Source of the DNA: Oscillospiraceae bacterium UBA1230
GTDB lineage: Bacteria; Bacillota; Clostridia; Oscillospirales; Oscillospiraceae
Direction of reading: 5' to 3'
Length of the DNA: 10,656 bases
Assembly: GCA_002309395.1 (NCBI GenBank)
Contig: DBWU01000034.1
Span: 16,739 to 27,394 of the forward strand
The translations under genes were made by a program, and so were the position numbers. The notes under the pieces were generated by a model that saw nothing but the letters and a program-made list of their open reading frames with translations, ran no database searches and was not told where the DNA came from. Shown in pieces: positions 1 to 8,231 of this stretch. Position 1 is the first letter of the stretch, and each line of letters begins with the position of its first letter.

Positions 1-732
<732 letters not shown>

Positions 733-750
733 CGCGGAAGAACGACGCGA

Positions 751-788
751 AACCGGCGCGGAACCCTTCGGTTCCGCGCCGGTTTTTT
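751..788 (+). terminator. Intrinsic terminator of cysK
   Basis: A perfect 15-bp GC-rich stem (751-765 with 770-784) closes a CTTC tetraloop and runs into six T residues (783-788). It lies 18 bases after the cysK stop. Because cysK and the M23 gene converge here, it may also slow transcription from the other side, but only AAA precedes the stem, so termination on the minus strand should be weak. Confidence 0.93.
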
Positions 789-812
789 GCGGAGATATAA
801 CGGGGGAGGAGA

Positions 813-1496
813 TCAACCCACGTACTCCGAGGGATCGATCACCTCACCGTTACGGCTGACGGAGAAGTGGAGATGGGGTCCCATGGCGCTCTCCGCCGCG
901 GCGGTGGAGCCTACGAAACCGATGGTCTGTCCGGCGGACACCAGCTCACCTGCCGCCACCGGGGGATCTTCCTGCAAACTGCTGTACTGGGTGGTATAGC
1001 CGTCGGCGTGGTCGATCAGCACCGTGACGCCCATCAGCTCGTCACGGATCACGGCGCGCACCGCGCCGTCCGCCGCCGTTTTTACCGCGTCGCCCTCGCC
1101 GGCCTGAATGTCCACACCGCTGTGGGTGCGCCAATCGGCCATGGTCTCATCGTAGATCAGCTCCGTCATGCTGAATACCGTCACCGTGGTGCCGTCCAGC
1201 GGCGAAACCACACGGGGCAGGAGATCTTCCGGCGCGATGACGTCTTGCGTCTCCGGGTCGGGTTCTGCTTCGATCTCCTCCGGCTGGATCACCGGCGCCG
1301 CCGGTGTGGGATCGTCCGGAATGATCTGGGGTGTCTGTGCCTGTTCCGCGGGGGGTTTCGCTTGCCCGGCGTCCTTGTCGCCGCCGGAGGTGATCGCCAG
1401 CGTGATAACGCCGGCAAGTATGGCGCACATAGCAAGGGCTATGTAGCCGCCCTTGTTACGCACGAGAGGTCGTTTTTCGTGGCTTTTATCGTTCAT
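813..1496 (-). CDS. spoIIQ: SpoIIQ-like membrane-anchored M23 (LytM) family protein
   Basis: 227 residues. The N-terminus is basic (residues 1-15), then one transmembrane segment (about 18-36), a Pro/Glu/Asp-rich linker (about 40-92) and an M23 LytM domain (about 97-225). The HxxxD motif (H125, D129) and the HLH motif (H208, H210) are both present, so the zinc site looks intact. The block around WRTHSGVDI, the single N-terminal anchor and the overall length match clostridial SpoIIQ, the forespore partner of SpoIIIAH in the channel joining forespore and mother cell during engulfment. B. subtilis SpoIIQ lost the catalytic histidine, while clostridial forms keep it. The start is supported by GGGAAAGG at 1505-1512, 8 bases upstream. 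A sigma-F-like promoter upstream fits the role. The alternative is a general cell-wall M23 endopeptidase. I am confident of the family and moderately confident of the SpoIIQ assignment. Confidence 0.85.
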   Translation of the reverse strand: MNDKSHEKRPLVRNKGGYIALAMCAILAGVITLAITSGGDKDAGQAKPPAEQAQTPQIIPDDPTPAAPVIQPEEIEAEPDPETQDVIAPEDLLPRVVSPLDGTTVTVFSMTELIYDETMADWRTHSGVDIQAGEGDAVKTAADGAVRAVIRDELMGVTVLIDHADGYTTQYSSLQEDPPVAAGELVSAGQTIGFVGSTAAAESAMGPHLHFSVSRNGEVIDPSEYVG

Positions 1497-1588
1497 ATCC
1501 GTCGCCTTTCCCTGCCGGGTCGTGCCCGACTGCCGCGTTCATCGGCACGCGGCGCGCCGAACGGCTTTTGCATAAAGCCTTCTGGCAT

Positions 1589-1618
1589 GAGTATGACCGT
1601 ATCGGCGGCGGATTATAC
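1589..1618 (-). promoter_or_regulatory. Candidate sigma-F promoter of the SpoIIQ-like gene
   Basis: On the minus strand GTATA (1618-1614) is followed after exactly 15 bases by GGTCATACTC (1598-1589). This fits the forespore sigma-F pattern as I recall it (about GYATA, 15 bases, GGnnAnAnT), apart from the last base. Transcription would start near 1582, leaving a leader of about 85 bases. An overlapping TATAAT (1617-1612) is a perfect sigma-A -10 hexamer but has no recognisable -35 at 17-18 bases. Prediction from pattern only. Confidence 0.55.
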
Positions 1619-1627
1619 GCAGGAGAG

Positions 1628-1666
1628 AAAAAAAGAGGACTGTTCCCGTAAAAAGAACAGTCCTCT
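1628..1666 (-). terminator. Intrinsic terminator of the trmL-pgk-tpiA-gpmI operon
   Basis: A perfect 12-bp stem (1666-1655 with 1645-1634, read on the minus strand) has a 9-base loop and is followed by seven T residues on the minus strand (complement of 1634-1628). It lies about 20 bases after the gpmI stop. The SpoIIQ-like gene's promoter begins only about 10 bases further on, so the two units are insulated. Confidence 0.92.
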
Positions 1667-1684
1667 GAATCATTTGCGCCGTTT

Positions 1685-3196
1685 CTATTTCACGATCAGC
1701 GTCTTTCCGTCCATCTCCGGCGGCGCGGCAAGACCCATCACGTCTAAAATCGTAGGCGCGATATCCGCCAGCCGTCCGTGGCGCAGCTGCGTTCCGGCGC
1801 CGCAAAGGATAAACGGCACGGGGTTGGTGGTGTGGGCGGTCATAGGCGAGCCGTCCGGCTGCGCCATGGTTTCGGCGTTGCCGTGGTCGGCGGTGATCAT
1901 GGCGATGCCGCCCATTTCCAGCGTGGCGTCCACCACGTGGCCCACGCACTCGTCCACCGTTTCCACGGCTTTTATCGCGGCGGAAAGCACGCCGGTGTGT
2001 CCCACCATGTCGCAGTTAGCGAAATTGAGAATCACCACGTCGTATTCCCCGGAGCGGATCCGCTCCACGCACTTGTCGCACACCTCGTAGGCGCTCATCT
2101 CCGGCTGGAGATCGTAGGTCGCCACCTTGGGCGACGCCACCAGCACCCGATCCTCACCGGGATACTGGGTCTCCACACCGCCGTTGAAAAAGAACGTCAC
2201 GTGGGCGTATTTCTCCGTTTCCGCGATGCGGAGCTGGGTAAGACCCAGAGAGCTCAGATATTCGCCCAGCCCGTTGCTTACGCGGATCCGAGGCCATGCC
2301 ACCGTCACGTTGGGCATGGAAGCGTCGTACTCCGTATTGCACACGTAGGTGGTGGGGAAGTATTCCCGCTGGAACCCGTCGAAGTCGGGGTCCACTATGG
2401 CACGGGTGATCTCACGCGCCCGGTCGGGACGGAAGTTGAAAAAGATCACGCTGTCGTTGTCGGAGATGGTGCCTTCACCGTCGCACACCACCGGCTCCAC
2501 GAACTCGTCCGTTATGCCCGCGGCATAGGATCTCGCCACCGCGTCCACCGGATCGGCGTTCTGGATCCCCTCGCCGTAGACCATGGCGTCATACGCCCGC
2601 TCCAGCCGGTCCCAGCGTTTGTCGCGGTCCATAGCGTAATAGCGCCCCATCACCGTGGCGATCTTGCCTGCGCCGATCTCATCGCACTTTTTCACCAGCG
2701 CCGCGACGAAATCCTTGCCGCTGGTGGGGGAAACGTCCCGCCCGTCCAAAAAACAGTGGACGTAGACACGCCGGAGCCCTTTTGCCTTTGCCATGCGGAG
2801 CAGGGCGTAGAGATGCTCGACGTGGGAATGGACGCCGCCGTCGCTCAACAGTCCGTACAGGTGCAGGGATGAGCCGTTTTTCAAGCAGTTATCCATGGCG
2901 CGGCAATACGCCTCGTTTTGGAAGAAGGACCCGTCCTCAATGGCGCGGCTGATCCGGGGCAGATCCTGAAACACCACGCGGCCGCCGCCGATGTTGGTGT
3001 GACCCACCTCGCTGTTGCCCATCTGCCCCTCCGGCAGGCCCACGTCCAATCCGCTGGCGGAGAGGGTGGTATGGGCGTATTCCCGGTTCAGCCGGTCCAA
3101 TACCGGCGTTTTGGCAAGGGACACCGCGTTATCGCTGCTCGCGGCGGTCAGTCCGAAGCCGTCCATGATGATCAATGTTGTGGGTGTCTTGCTCAT
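1685..3196 (-). CDS. gpmI: 2,3-bisphosphoglycerate-independent phosphoglycerate mutase
   Basis: 503 residues, normal for iPGM (about 510). This cytoplasmic Mn2+ enzyme interconverts 3-phosphoglycerate and 2-phosphoglycerate in lower glycolysis. The alkaline-phosphatase-type metal site is visible: MDGFG with D12 at the start, the phosphorylated serine S62 in GNSEVGHTN, DGGVHSH, RYYAMDRDKRWDR, NFRPDRAREI, NFANCDMVGHTG and the C-terminal ITADHGNAE. No key residue is missing. The start has a clear GGAGG five bases upstream of ATG. It is the last gene of the minus-strand operon, 46 bases after tpiA, and ends just before the operon terminator. Placement with pgk and tpiA is common in Firmicutes. 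Dependence on Mn2+ makes such enzymes pH-sensitive in sporulating Bacillus; whether that holds here is inference. Confidence 0.97.
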   Translation of the reverse strand: MSKTPTTLIIMDGFGLTAASSDNAVSLAKTPVLDRLNREYAHTTLSASGLDVGLPEGQMGNSEVGHTNIGGGRVVFQDLPRISRAIEDGSFFQNEAYCRAMDNCLKNGSSLHLYGLLSDGGVHSHVEHLYALLRMAKAKGLRRVYVHCFLDGRDVSPTSGKDFVAALVKKCDEIGAGKIATVMGRYYAMDRDKRWDRLERAYDAMVYGEGIQNADPVDAVARSYAAGITDEFVEPVVCDGEGTISDNDSVIFFNFRPDRAREITRAIVDPDFDGFQREYFPTTYVCNTEYDASMPNVTVAWPRIRVSNGLGEYLSSLGLTQLRIAETEKYAHVTFFFNGGVETQYPGEDRVLVASPKVATYDLQPEMSAYEVCDKCVERIRSGEYDVVILNFANCDMVGHTGVLSAAIKAVETVDECVGHVVDATLEMGGIAMITADHGNAETMAQPDGSPMTAHTTNPVPFILCGAGTQLRHGRLADIAPTILDVMGLAAPPEMDGKTLIVK

Positions 3197-3242
3197 AAGA
3201 GCCTCCGTTCTTCCACCCGTCAGGGCGAATGAAAAGTCGCGA

Positions 3243-4016
3243 TCAGTCCTGATTGGCGGCGTTGACGATAGCGGTAAACTCGTCGGCCTTCAGTGCCGCG
3301 CCGCCGATCAGACCGCCGTCCACGTCGGGTTGTGCCAACAGCTCCACGGCGTTGGAGGGCTTCATGGAGCCGCCGTACTGAATGGTGACGGAACGCGCCA
3401 CCCGGGCGCCGTAGAGGCGGCGGATGGTGGTGCGGATCCAGGTGCAGACCTCACCAGCCTGCGCGGCGGTAGCCGTCTTGCCGGTACCGATCGCCCAAAC
3501 CGGCTCATAAGCGATCACACACTTGCGGACCTTCTCGGCGCCTACGCCGCACAGGGCGGCTTTGACCTGCAGAGCGATCAGCTCCATGGTGATGCCCATT
3601 TCGCGCTGCTCCAGCGTTTCGCCGACGCAGATAATGGGATGCAGACCAGCTTCCAGCGCGGCGTGGACCTTCTTATTAACGCTCACGTCCGTCTCACCGA
3701 AATACTGCCGGCGCTCACTGTGCCCGATGATGACGTACTTCACGCCCAGATCCTTGAGCATATCGGCGGATACTTCGCCGGTATAGGCGCCGGACTTCTC
3801 GTAGAACAGATTCTCCGCACCAACGGACACGCGCATATCACGGAACGCCTTTACTGCCGCCTGAATGTTCACGGCGGGTACGCAAACCACCACGTCGCAC
3901 CACTTTGCCTTGGGCAGAACGGCTTTGAGCTGCTCGGCAAACTTCTTGGTCTCGGTCGCGGTCTTGTTCATCTTCCAGTTTCCGGCGATGATGGTCTTAC
4001 GGTATCTGCGATTCAT
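3243..4016 (-). CDS. tpiA: Triosephosphate isomerase
   Basis: 257 residues, close to the family's usual 250. It isomerises dihydroxyacetone phosphate and glyceraldehyde 3-phosphate; it is cytoplasmic and normally a dimer. The TIM-barrel signatures are all present: N13 and K15 in GNWKMNK, catalytic H99 in IIGHSERRQYFGE, catalytic E171 in AYEPVWAIGTG (start of the mobile loop 6), YGGSMKP and GGLIGGAALK for the phosphate site. A ribosome binding site GGAGG lies 9 bases upstream of ATG. The N-terminus carries a few extra basic residues (MNRRYRK) before the first strand. It sits between pgk and gpmI in the operon, with 47 and 46 base gaps. Confidence 0.97.
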   Translation of the reverse strand: MNRRYRKTIIAGNWKMNKTATETKKFAEQLKAVLPKAKWCDVVVCVPAVNIQAAVKAFRDMRVSVGAENLFYEKSGAYTGEVSADMLKDLGVKYVIIGHSERRQYFGETDVSVNKKVHAALEAGLHPIICVGETLEQREMGITMELIALQVKAALCGVGAEKVRKCVIAYEPVWAIGTGKTATAAQAGEVCTWIRTTIRRLYGARVARSVTIQYGGSMKPSNAVELLAQPDVDGGLIGGAALKADEFTAIVNAANQD

Positions 4017-4063
4017 AGTGTGTTTCCTCCGCTTTCTATATATAAAATGTTATTTTTCAGAAC

Positions 4064-5332
<1,269 letters not shown>

Positions 5333-5360
5333 AGAGTTGTCCTCCTAAAAGAATACGATT

Positions 5361-5852
5361 TTATCGGTCCTTCATTTCACCCTCGCCGGTCAGACCGGGA
5401 AACCCGTTCTGCCGGAGCGCCTCATACGTCAGGATCGCCACGGAATTGCTCAGGTTCAGACTGCGCGCCTCCCGGCGCATGGGAAGCCGGATGCACCGCT
5501 CGCGATACTTCTCGCGCAGCCACGCCGGAAGCCCTGCCGTTTCCTTGCCGAAGAACAGCCAGCTATCCGGCGAAAAACGCGCCTGGGTGTAGTCCTGCGG
5601 CGCCTTGGTGGTGGCAAGATACCCGTCGTCCATCGCGTCGGGATGGGCGGCGAAAAACGCGTCCGTATTCTCATAGTCGAACACGTCTACCAGATGCCAG
5701 TAGTCCAGTCCGGCGCGGCGCACGGCACGCTCTGAAATATCGAACCCCAACGGGCGGATCAGATGGAGCTGACTGCCTGTGGCGGCGCAGGTGCGGGCGA
5801 CGTTGCCGCAGTTCTGGGGGATCTCCGGCTCCACCAGCACGATCTTCAACAC
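5361..5852 (-). CDS. trmL: tRNA (cytidine/uridine-34-2'-O)-methyltransferase TrmL
   Basis: SPOUT-family enzyme that uses S-adenosylmethionine to 2'-O-methylate the wobble base of some leucine tRNAs. With the GTG start chosen here it has 163 residues, near the usual 155-165. Motifs: EPEIPQNCGNVART at the N-terminus, RPLGF (33-37), then the knot-forming FGKETAGLP (101-109), RLPM, and LNLSNSVAI (132-140). I chose GTG at 5852 because GGGAGG (5866-5861) lies 8 bases upstream, homologues begin with M-(x)-IVLVEPEIPQN, and the candidate promoter's start point would lie downstream of the longer ATG at 5879. A TTG one codon on is also possible. It opens the glycolytic operon, 28 bases before pgk. CspR is an older name for this family. 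Confidence 0.93.
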   Translation of the reverse strand: MLKIVLVEPEIPQNCGNVARTCAATGSQLHLIRPLGFDISERAVRRAGLDYWHLVDVFDYENTDAFFAAHPDAMDDGYLATTKAPQDYTQARFSPDSWLFFGKETAGLPAWLREKYRERCIRLPMRREARSLNLSNSVAILTYEALRQNGFPGLTGEGEMKDR

Positions 5853-5879
5853 GCTCCACACCTCCCGTCCAAGATACAT

Positions 5880-5908
5880 ATTGTACCCCCCATTTGTTAA
5901 AAATTCAA
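5880..5908 (-). promoter_or_regulatory. Candidate sigma-A promoter of the trmL-pgk-tpiA-gpmI operon
   Basis: On the minus strand TTGAAT (5908-5903) and TACAAT (5885-5880) are separated by 17 bases, matching 4/6 and 5/6 of the sigma-A consensus. The expected start near 5873 gives a short leader of about 20 bases with the SD at 5866-5861. A perfect TTGACA hexamer also occurs at 5922-5917 but has only a poor -10 (TAACAA) at 17 bases; it may mark a second, weaker promoter. Confidence 0.6.
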
Positions 5909-6029
5909 CTATAAATTGTCAAAAAGAACCTTTTTTCAATAAAACACAAAATTCTGCCGCCTGTTTCCGAAAAAAATCGACAATCTGCACATTTCCTGCC
6001 GTATCGCCTGAAAAAAAGGAAAAATTTTT

Positions 6030-6054
6030 CGCGGAAAACGCTGGATTTTCCGCG
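6030..6054. repeat. Inverted repeat over the glmU-like gene's -35 region (possible operator)
   Basis: Perfect 9-bp inverted repeat, CGCGGAAAA (6030-6038) and TTTTCCGCG (6046-6054), separated by 7 bases. It overlaps the place where the -35 box of the downstream promoter should be, and no T-run follows on the plus strand, so it is more like a protein-binding site than a terminator. Just upstream (6011-6029) are an A-tract and the palindrome GAAAAATTTTTC, which could act as an UP element. Confidence 0.4.
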
Positions 6055-6061
6055 CAAGTCT

Positions 6062-6069
6062 GCTATAAT
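6062..6069 (+). promoter_or_regulatory. Extended -10 promoter of the glmU-like/prs unit
   Basis: TGCTATAAT (6061-6069) is a perfect extended -10 element (TGnTATAAT). The -35 region at 16-18 bases is poor (such as TGGATT at 6042), as often seen with extended -10 promoters. The expected start is near 6076, about 36 bases before the ATG at 6112. Confidence 0.72.
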
Positions 6070-6111
6070 TAACATAGAGTACGCGATGCGTGGGAAAGGA
6101 GCGATGTTCCG

Positions 6112-7122
6112 ATGGATTGCCGCCTTGTCTTTTTCGATCTCCGCAGTGCCGACGGCGCCGGAGATCAGCCGCTCATGCTGCGTCCGCTGTTGTTCAACCC
6201 TGTGATTACGTGGGTATGCAGAGAACTGGCGGACCGTGGCACGGAGCGGTTTTTTGTTGCCTGTGACGAGGCGTGGCGCCACGATGCGGAGGCTTCCTTG
6301 TCCGGCGTGGCGAACGCCGCTTTGTGGGACGGTTCGTCCCTGCCGGAGGGCACGGCGGTGATCGACCGCCCGGTCCTTCCGCTTCCCTGTGACGGCGGCG
6401 TTTGCGGTCTTACGCCCTTTGACACGGCGGATGATCTTTGCGAGGCGGCGCCGCTTTGCCGGGCCCGGCTCCTCAAGCGTCTGGCGCGGCAGGGCGTGGC
6501 GGTCATCGACCCTGCCAACACCTACGTGGATCCCACCTGCGAGGTAGCGCCGGGGGTCACGCTGTTGCCCGGCACCATTTTGCGCGGCGCCACCCGGATC
6601 GCCGCCGGATGTGAGATCGGCCCCAACGCCATGATCCGTGACAGTGTGATCGGCGAATATACCACCGTTAACGCCTCCCAGGTGAACGAGAGCACCGTGG
6701 GCGCCTATACCACCGTGGGACCGTTTGCCTACGTGCGGCCTCACTGCACCGTGGGCGACCACTGCCGGGTGGGGGATTTCGTGGAGCTGAAAAACTCCGT
6801 TCTGGGCAACGGCACCAAGGTCTCGCACCTGACCTACGTGGGCGACAGCGACGTGGGCGAGCGGGTGAACTTCGGCTGCGGCACCGTGACCACCAACTAT
6901 AACGGCATCCGAAAATTCCGCTGCACCATCGGAGACGACGTGTTCATCGGCTGCAACACCAATCTGGTGGCGCCGGTGACGCTGGGGGACGGGTGCTATA
7001 CCGCCGCCGGCACCACCGTAACCGAGGACGTGCCTGCCGGCGCGCTGGCGGTAGGCCGCGCCCGCCAGAGCAATAAGGACGGCTGGGCGTCGCGGTTCAT
7101 GGCGCAAAAAAAGAGTAAGTGA
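6112..7122 (+). CDS. glmU: GlmU-like glucosamine-1-phosphate N-acetyltransferase with degenerate N-terminal domain
   Basis: 336 residues against about 456 for full GlmU. From about residue 130 to the end it is the left-handed beta-helix acetyltransferase of GlmU: GVAVIDPANTYVD, hexapeptide repeats, FAYVRP (R209), VELKNS (K227), SHLTYVGD with the catalytic histidine H239, CGTVTTNYNG (N262, Y263), K268, APVTLGDG and the C-terminal GRARQSNKDGW. This half should make GlcNAc-1-phosphate from GlcN-1-phosphate and acetyl-CoA for peptidoglycan precursors. The N-terminal 120 residues are about half a normal pyrophosphorylase domain. They lack the GxGTRM nucleotide loop, although PLMLRPLLFNPVITWV still resembles the GlmU segment after that loop, so UTP-dependent uridylation is probably lost. 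AAAGGAG lies 10 bases before ATG. Location next to prs is the standard glmU site. The gene symbol refers to the family, not to proven bifunctionality. Confidence 0.85.
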   Translation: MDCRLVFFDLRSADGAGDQPLMLRPLLFNPVITWVCRELADRGTERFFVACDEAWRHDAEASLSGVANAALWDGSSLPEGTAVIDRPVLPLPCDGGVCGLTPFDTADDLCEAAPLCRARLLKRLARQGVAVIDPANTYVDPTCEVAPGVTLLPGTILRGATRIAAGCEIGPNAMIRDSVIGEYTTVNASQVNESTVGAYTTVGPFAYVRPHCTVGDHCRVGDFVELKNSVLGNGTKVSHLTYVGDSDVGERVNFGCGTVTTNYNGIRKFRCTIGDDVFIGCNTNLVAPVTLGDGCYTAAGTTVTEDVPAGALAVGRARQSNKDGWASRFMAQKKSK

Positions 7123-7148
7123 CAGGGATCTCCTGTAACAGATAGAAT
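7119..7148 (+). promoter_or_regulatory. Candidate internal promoter of prs
   Basis: GTGACA (7119-7124, 5/6 match to -35) and TAGAAT (7143-7148, 5/6 match to -10) are 18 bases apart. The -35 overlaps the glmU-like stop codon. A start near 7155 would give prs its own mRNA besides read-through from the upstream gene. Pattern-based only. Confidence 0.42.
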
Positions 7149-7186
7149 CAATTAAAAATTTGGGATAGAAAGCGAGCGTGTACACT

Positions 7187-8146
7187 ATGATTTCTCACGG
7201 CAAGGACATCAAGATTTTTACCGGCAATTCCAACCCGGCGCTGGCGGCGGAGATCTGCAAGGTCATCGGCACCAAGCTGGGCGAGAGCGAAGTAAAAACC
7301 TTTGCGGACGGTGAGGTTTCCGTGTCTCTCTATGAAACCGTCCGCGGCAGTGACGTGTTTTTGATCAACTCCACCTGCAAGCCGGTCAACGACAGTCTGA
7401 TGGAGCTGCTTATCATGATCGACGCCTGCCGCCGCGCCTCCGCCGGGCGCATTACGGCTGTGGTGCCGTATTTCGGCTACGCCCGGCAGGATCGCAAGGC
7501 GAAAAGCCGCGATCCCATCTCCGCCAAGCTGGTGGCCAATATGATCACCGCCGCCGGCGCCGACCGTGTGCTGACCATGGACCTGCACGCCGCCCAAATT
7601 CAAGGCTTTTTCGACATCCCGGTGGACAACCTGTACGGCAACCCCGTGTTTGTGGACTACTACGCCAAGAAGTTCGGCAAGACCGCCGAGGACATGGTGG
7701 TGGTATCGCCCGACGTGGGCAGCGTAGCGCGTGCGCGCACCTTTGCCCAGAAACTGCACATGGGTCTTGCCATCGTGGATAAGCGCCGCCAGAAGGCAAA
7801 CCAGTGCGAAGTGATGCACGTCATCGGCGACGTGGCTGGCAAGGACTGCATCCTCTTTGACGATATGGTGGATACCGCAGGTTCCCTGTGCAACGCCGCA
7901 CAGGCGATCGTGGAAGTGGGCGGCGCCAAGAGCGTATACGCCTGCGCCAGCCACGGTATTCTCTCCGGCCCGGCGCTGGAGCGCGTGACCAACAGCCCCA
8001 TTCAGGAGCTGGCGCTTTTGAACACGCTGCCCGTGGAGCTGGGACAGGGCTGTGACAAGATCAAGTACCTGTCGGTGGCGCCCATGTTCGGCGAGGCGAT
8101 CGAGCGGATTTATCAGGAAATTTCCATTTCCAAACTGTTCAACTGA
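7187..8146 (+). CDS. prs: Ribose-phosphate pyrophosphokinase (PRPP synthetase)
   Basis: Makes 5-phosphoribosyl-1-pyrophosphate from ribose 5-phosphate and ATP, feeding purine, pyrimidine, NAD, His and Trp synthesis. 319 residues, the usual class I length. Signatures: KIFTGNSNPALA at the N-terminus, the ATP-binding region FGYARQDRKAKSRDPISAK, the metal-binding histidine H134 in TMDLHAAQIQGFF, VVSPDVGSVARAR, the flexible loop DKRRQ (198-201), the ribose-5-phosphate loop FDDMVDTAG (224-232) and SVAPMFGEAIERI at the C-terminus. The start is uncertain: a GTG at 7178 adds three residues and has AGAAAG five bases upstream, while ATG at 7187 matches the common MI(S/A)HGKDIK start but has a weak SD. 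It follows the glmU-like gene by 64 bases, as in many Firmicutes, and a strong terminator follows. Confidence 0.96.
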   Translation: MISHGKDIKIFTGNSNPALAAEICKVIGTKLGESEVKTFADGEVSVSLYETVRGSDVFLINSTCKPVNDSLMELLIMIDACRRASAGRITAVVPYFGYARQDRKAKSRDPISAKLVANMITAAGADRVLTMDLHAAQIQGFFDIPVDNLYGNPVFVDYYAKKFGKTAEDMVVVSPDVGSVARARTFAQKLHMGLAIVDKRRQKANQCEVMHVIGDVAGKDCILFDDMVDTAGSLCNAAQAIVEVGGAKSVYACASHGILSGPALERVTNSPIQELALLNTLPVELGQGCDKIKYLSVAPMFGEAIERIYQEISISKLFN

Positions 8147-8155
8147 GAGAAAGTA

Positions 8156-8164
8156 TGGTAAAAT
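8156..8164 (+). promoter_or_regulatory. Possible extended -10 promoter of pth, overlapping the prs terminator
   Basis: TGGTAAAAT (8156-8164) fits an extended -10 element, with a weak TGTTCA at the -35 position (8136-8141, 17-base spacer). The predicted start near 8171 falls inside the 5' arm of the prs terminator hairpin. RNA started there would lack the first six or so bases of the stem and might not terminate. Confidence 0.35.
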
Positions 8165-8207
8165 GGGACTGCTGCGGCGTAACACCGCGGCAGTCCCGTT
8201 TTTTTTT
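8165..8207 (+). terminator. Intrinsic terminator after prs
   Basis: A 13-bp stem with one G-T pair (8165-8177 with 8185-8197), a 7-base loop (8178-8184) and nine T residues (8199-8207). It starts 18 bases after the prs stop and ends 24 bases before the pth ATG. It separates glmU-like/prs from pth/mfd, or attenuates read-through between them. Confidence 0.93.
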
Positions 8208-8231
8208 GAGTATTACCAAGGGAGTGATCCG

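Larger units (their letters stand above)
5886..6111. other. Divergent AT-rich intergenic promoter region
   Basis: About 225 non-coding bases between the trmL and glmU-like genes, clearly richer in A and T than the flanking genes. It holds the outward-facing promoters described separately, several A-tracts (5921-5925, 5970-5976, 6011-6017), the palindrome GAAAAATTTTTC (6019-6030) and the inverted repeat at 6030-6054. I see no small coding sequence with a ribosome binding site, and no tRNA or known riboswitch fold. Confidence 0.7.

Noticed and set aside
1486..1542. Possible 18-codon upstream frame (minus strand, ATG at 1542) overlapping the SpoIIQ-like start
   Set aside because: It has no ribosome binding site and its start lies in a GC-rich hairpin; nothing suggests translation.
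867..2872. Two long plus-strand open frames (867-2090 and 1778-2872) antisense to the SpoIIQ-like and gpmI genes
   Set aside because: Both run against well-recognised genes, cross a terminator and promoter, and show no family motifs.
4017..4063. AT-rich stretch with TATATATA-like sequence between pgk and tpiA, as an internal promoter
   Set aside because: No acceptable -35 could be paired with it, and the operon is otherwise continuous.
6104..6112. Alternative ATG at 6104 for the gene after the divergent promoter
   Set aside because: It is only two bases from the SD, lies in a different frame and does not give a GlmU-like product.
7122..7138. Small inverted repeat ACAGG/CCTGT after the glmU-like stop, as a terminator
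   Set aside because: Only 5 bp with no following T-run; too weak for an intrinsic terminator.
5905..7185. Open frame of 426 codons on the minus strand, antisense to the glmU-like gene
   Set aside because: It covers the divergent promoter region and the real acetyltransferase gene on the other strand; no motif or SD.
7148..8185. Open frame of 345 codons on the minus strand opposite prs
   Set aside because: Prs on the plus strand has all family signatures; this is a mirror frame of it.
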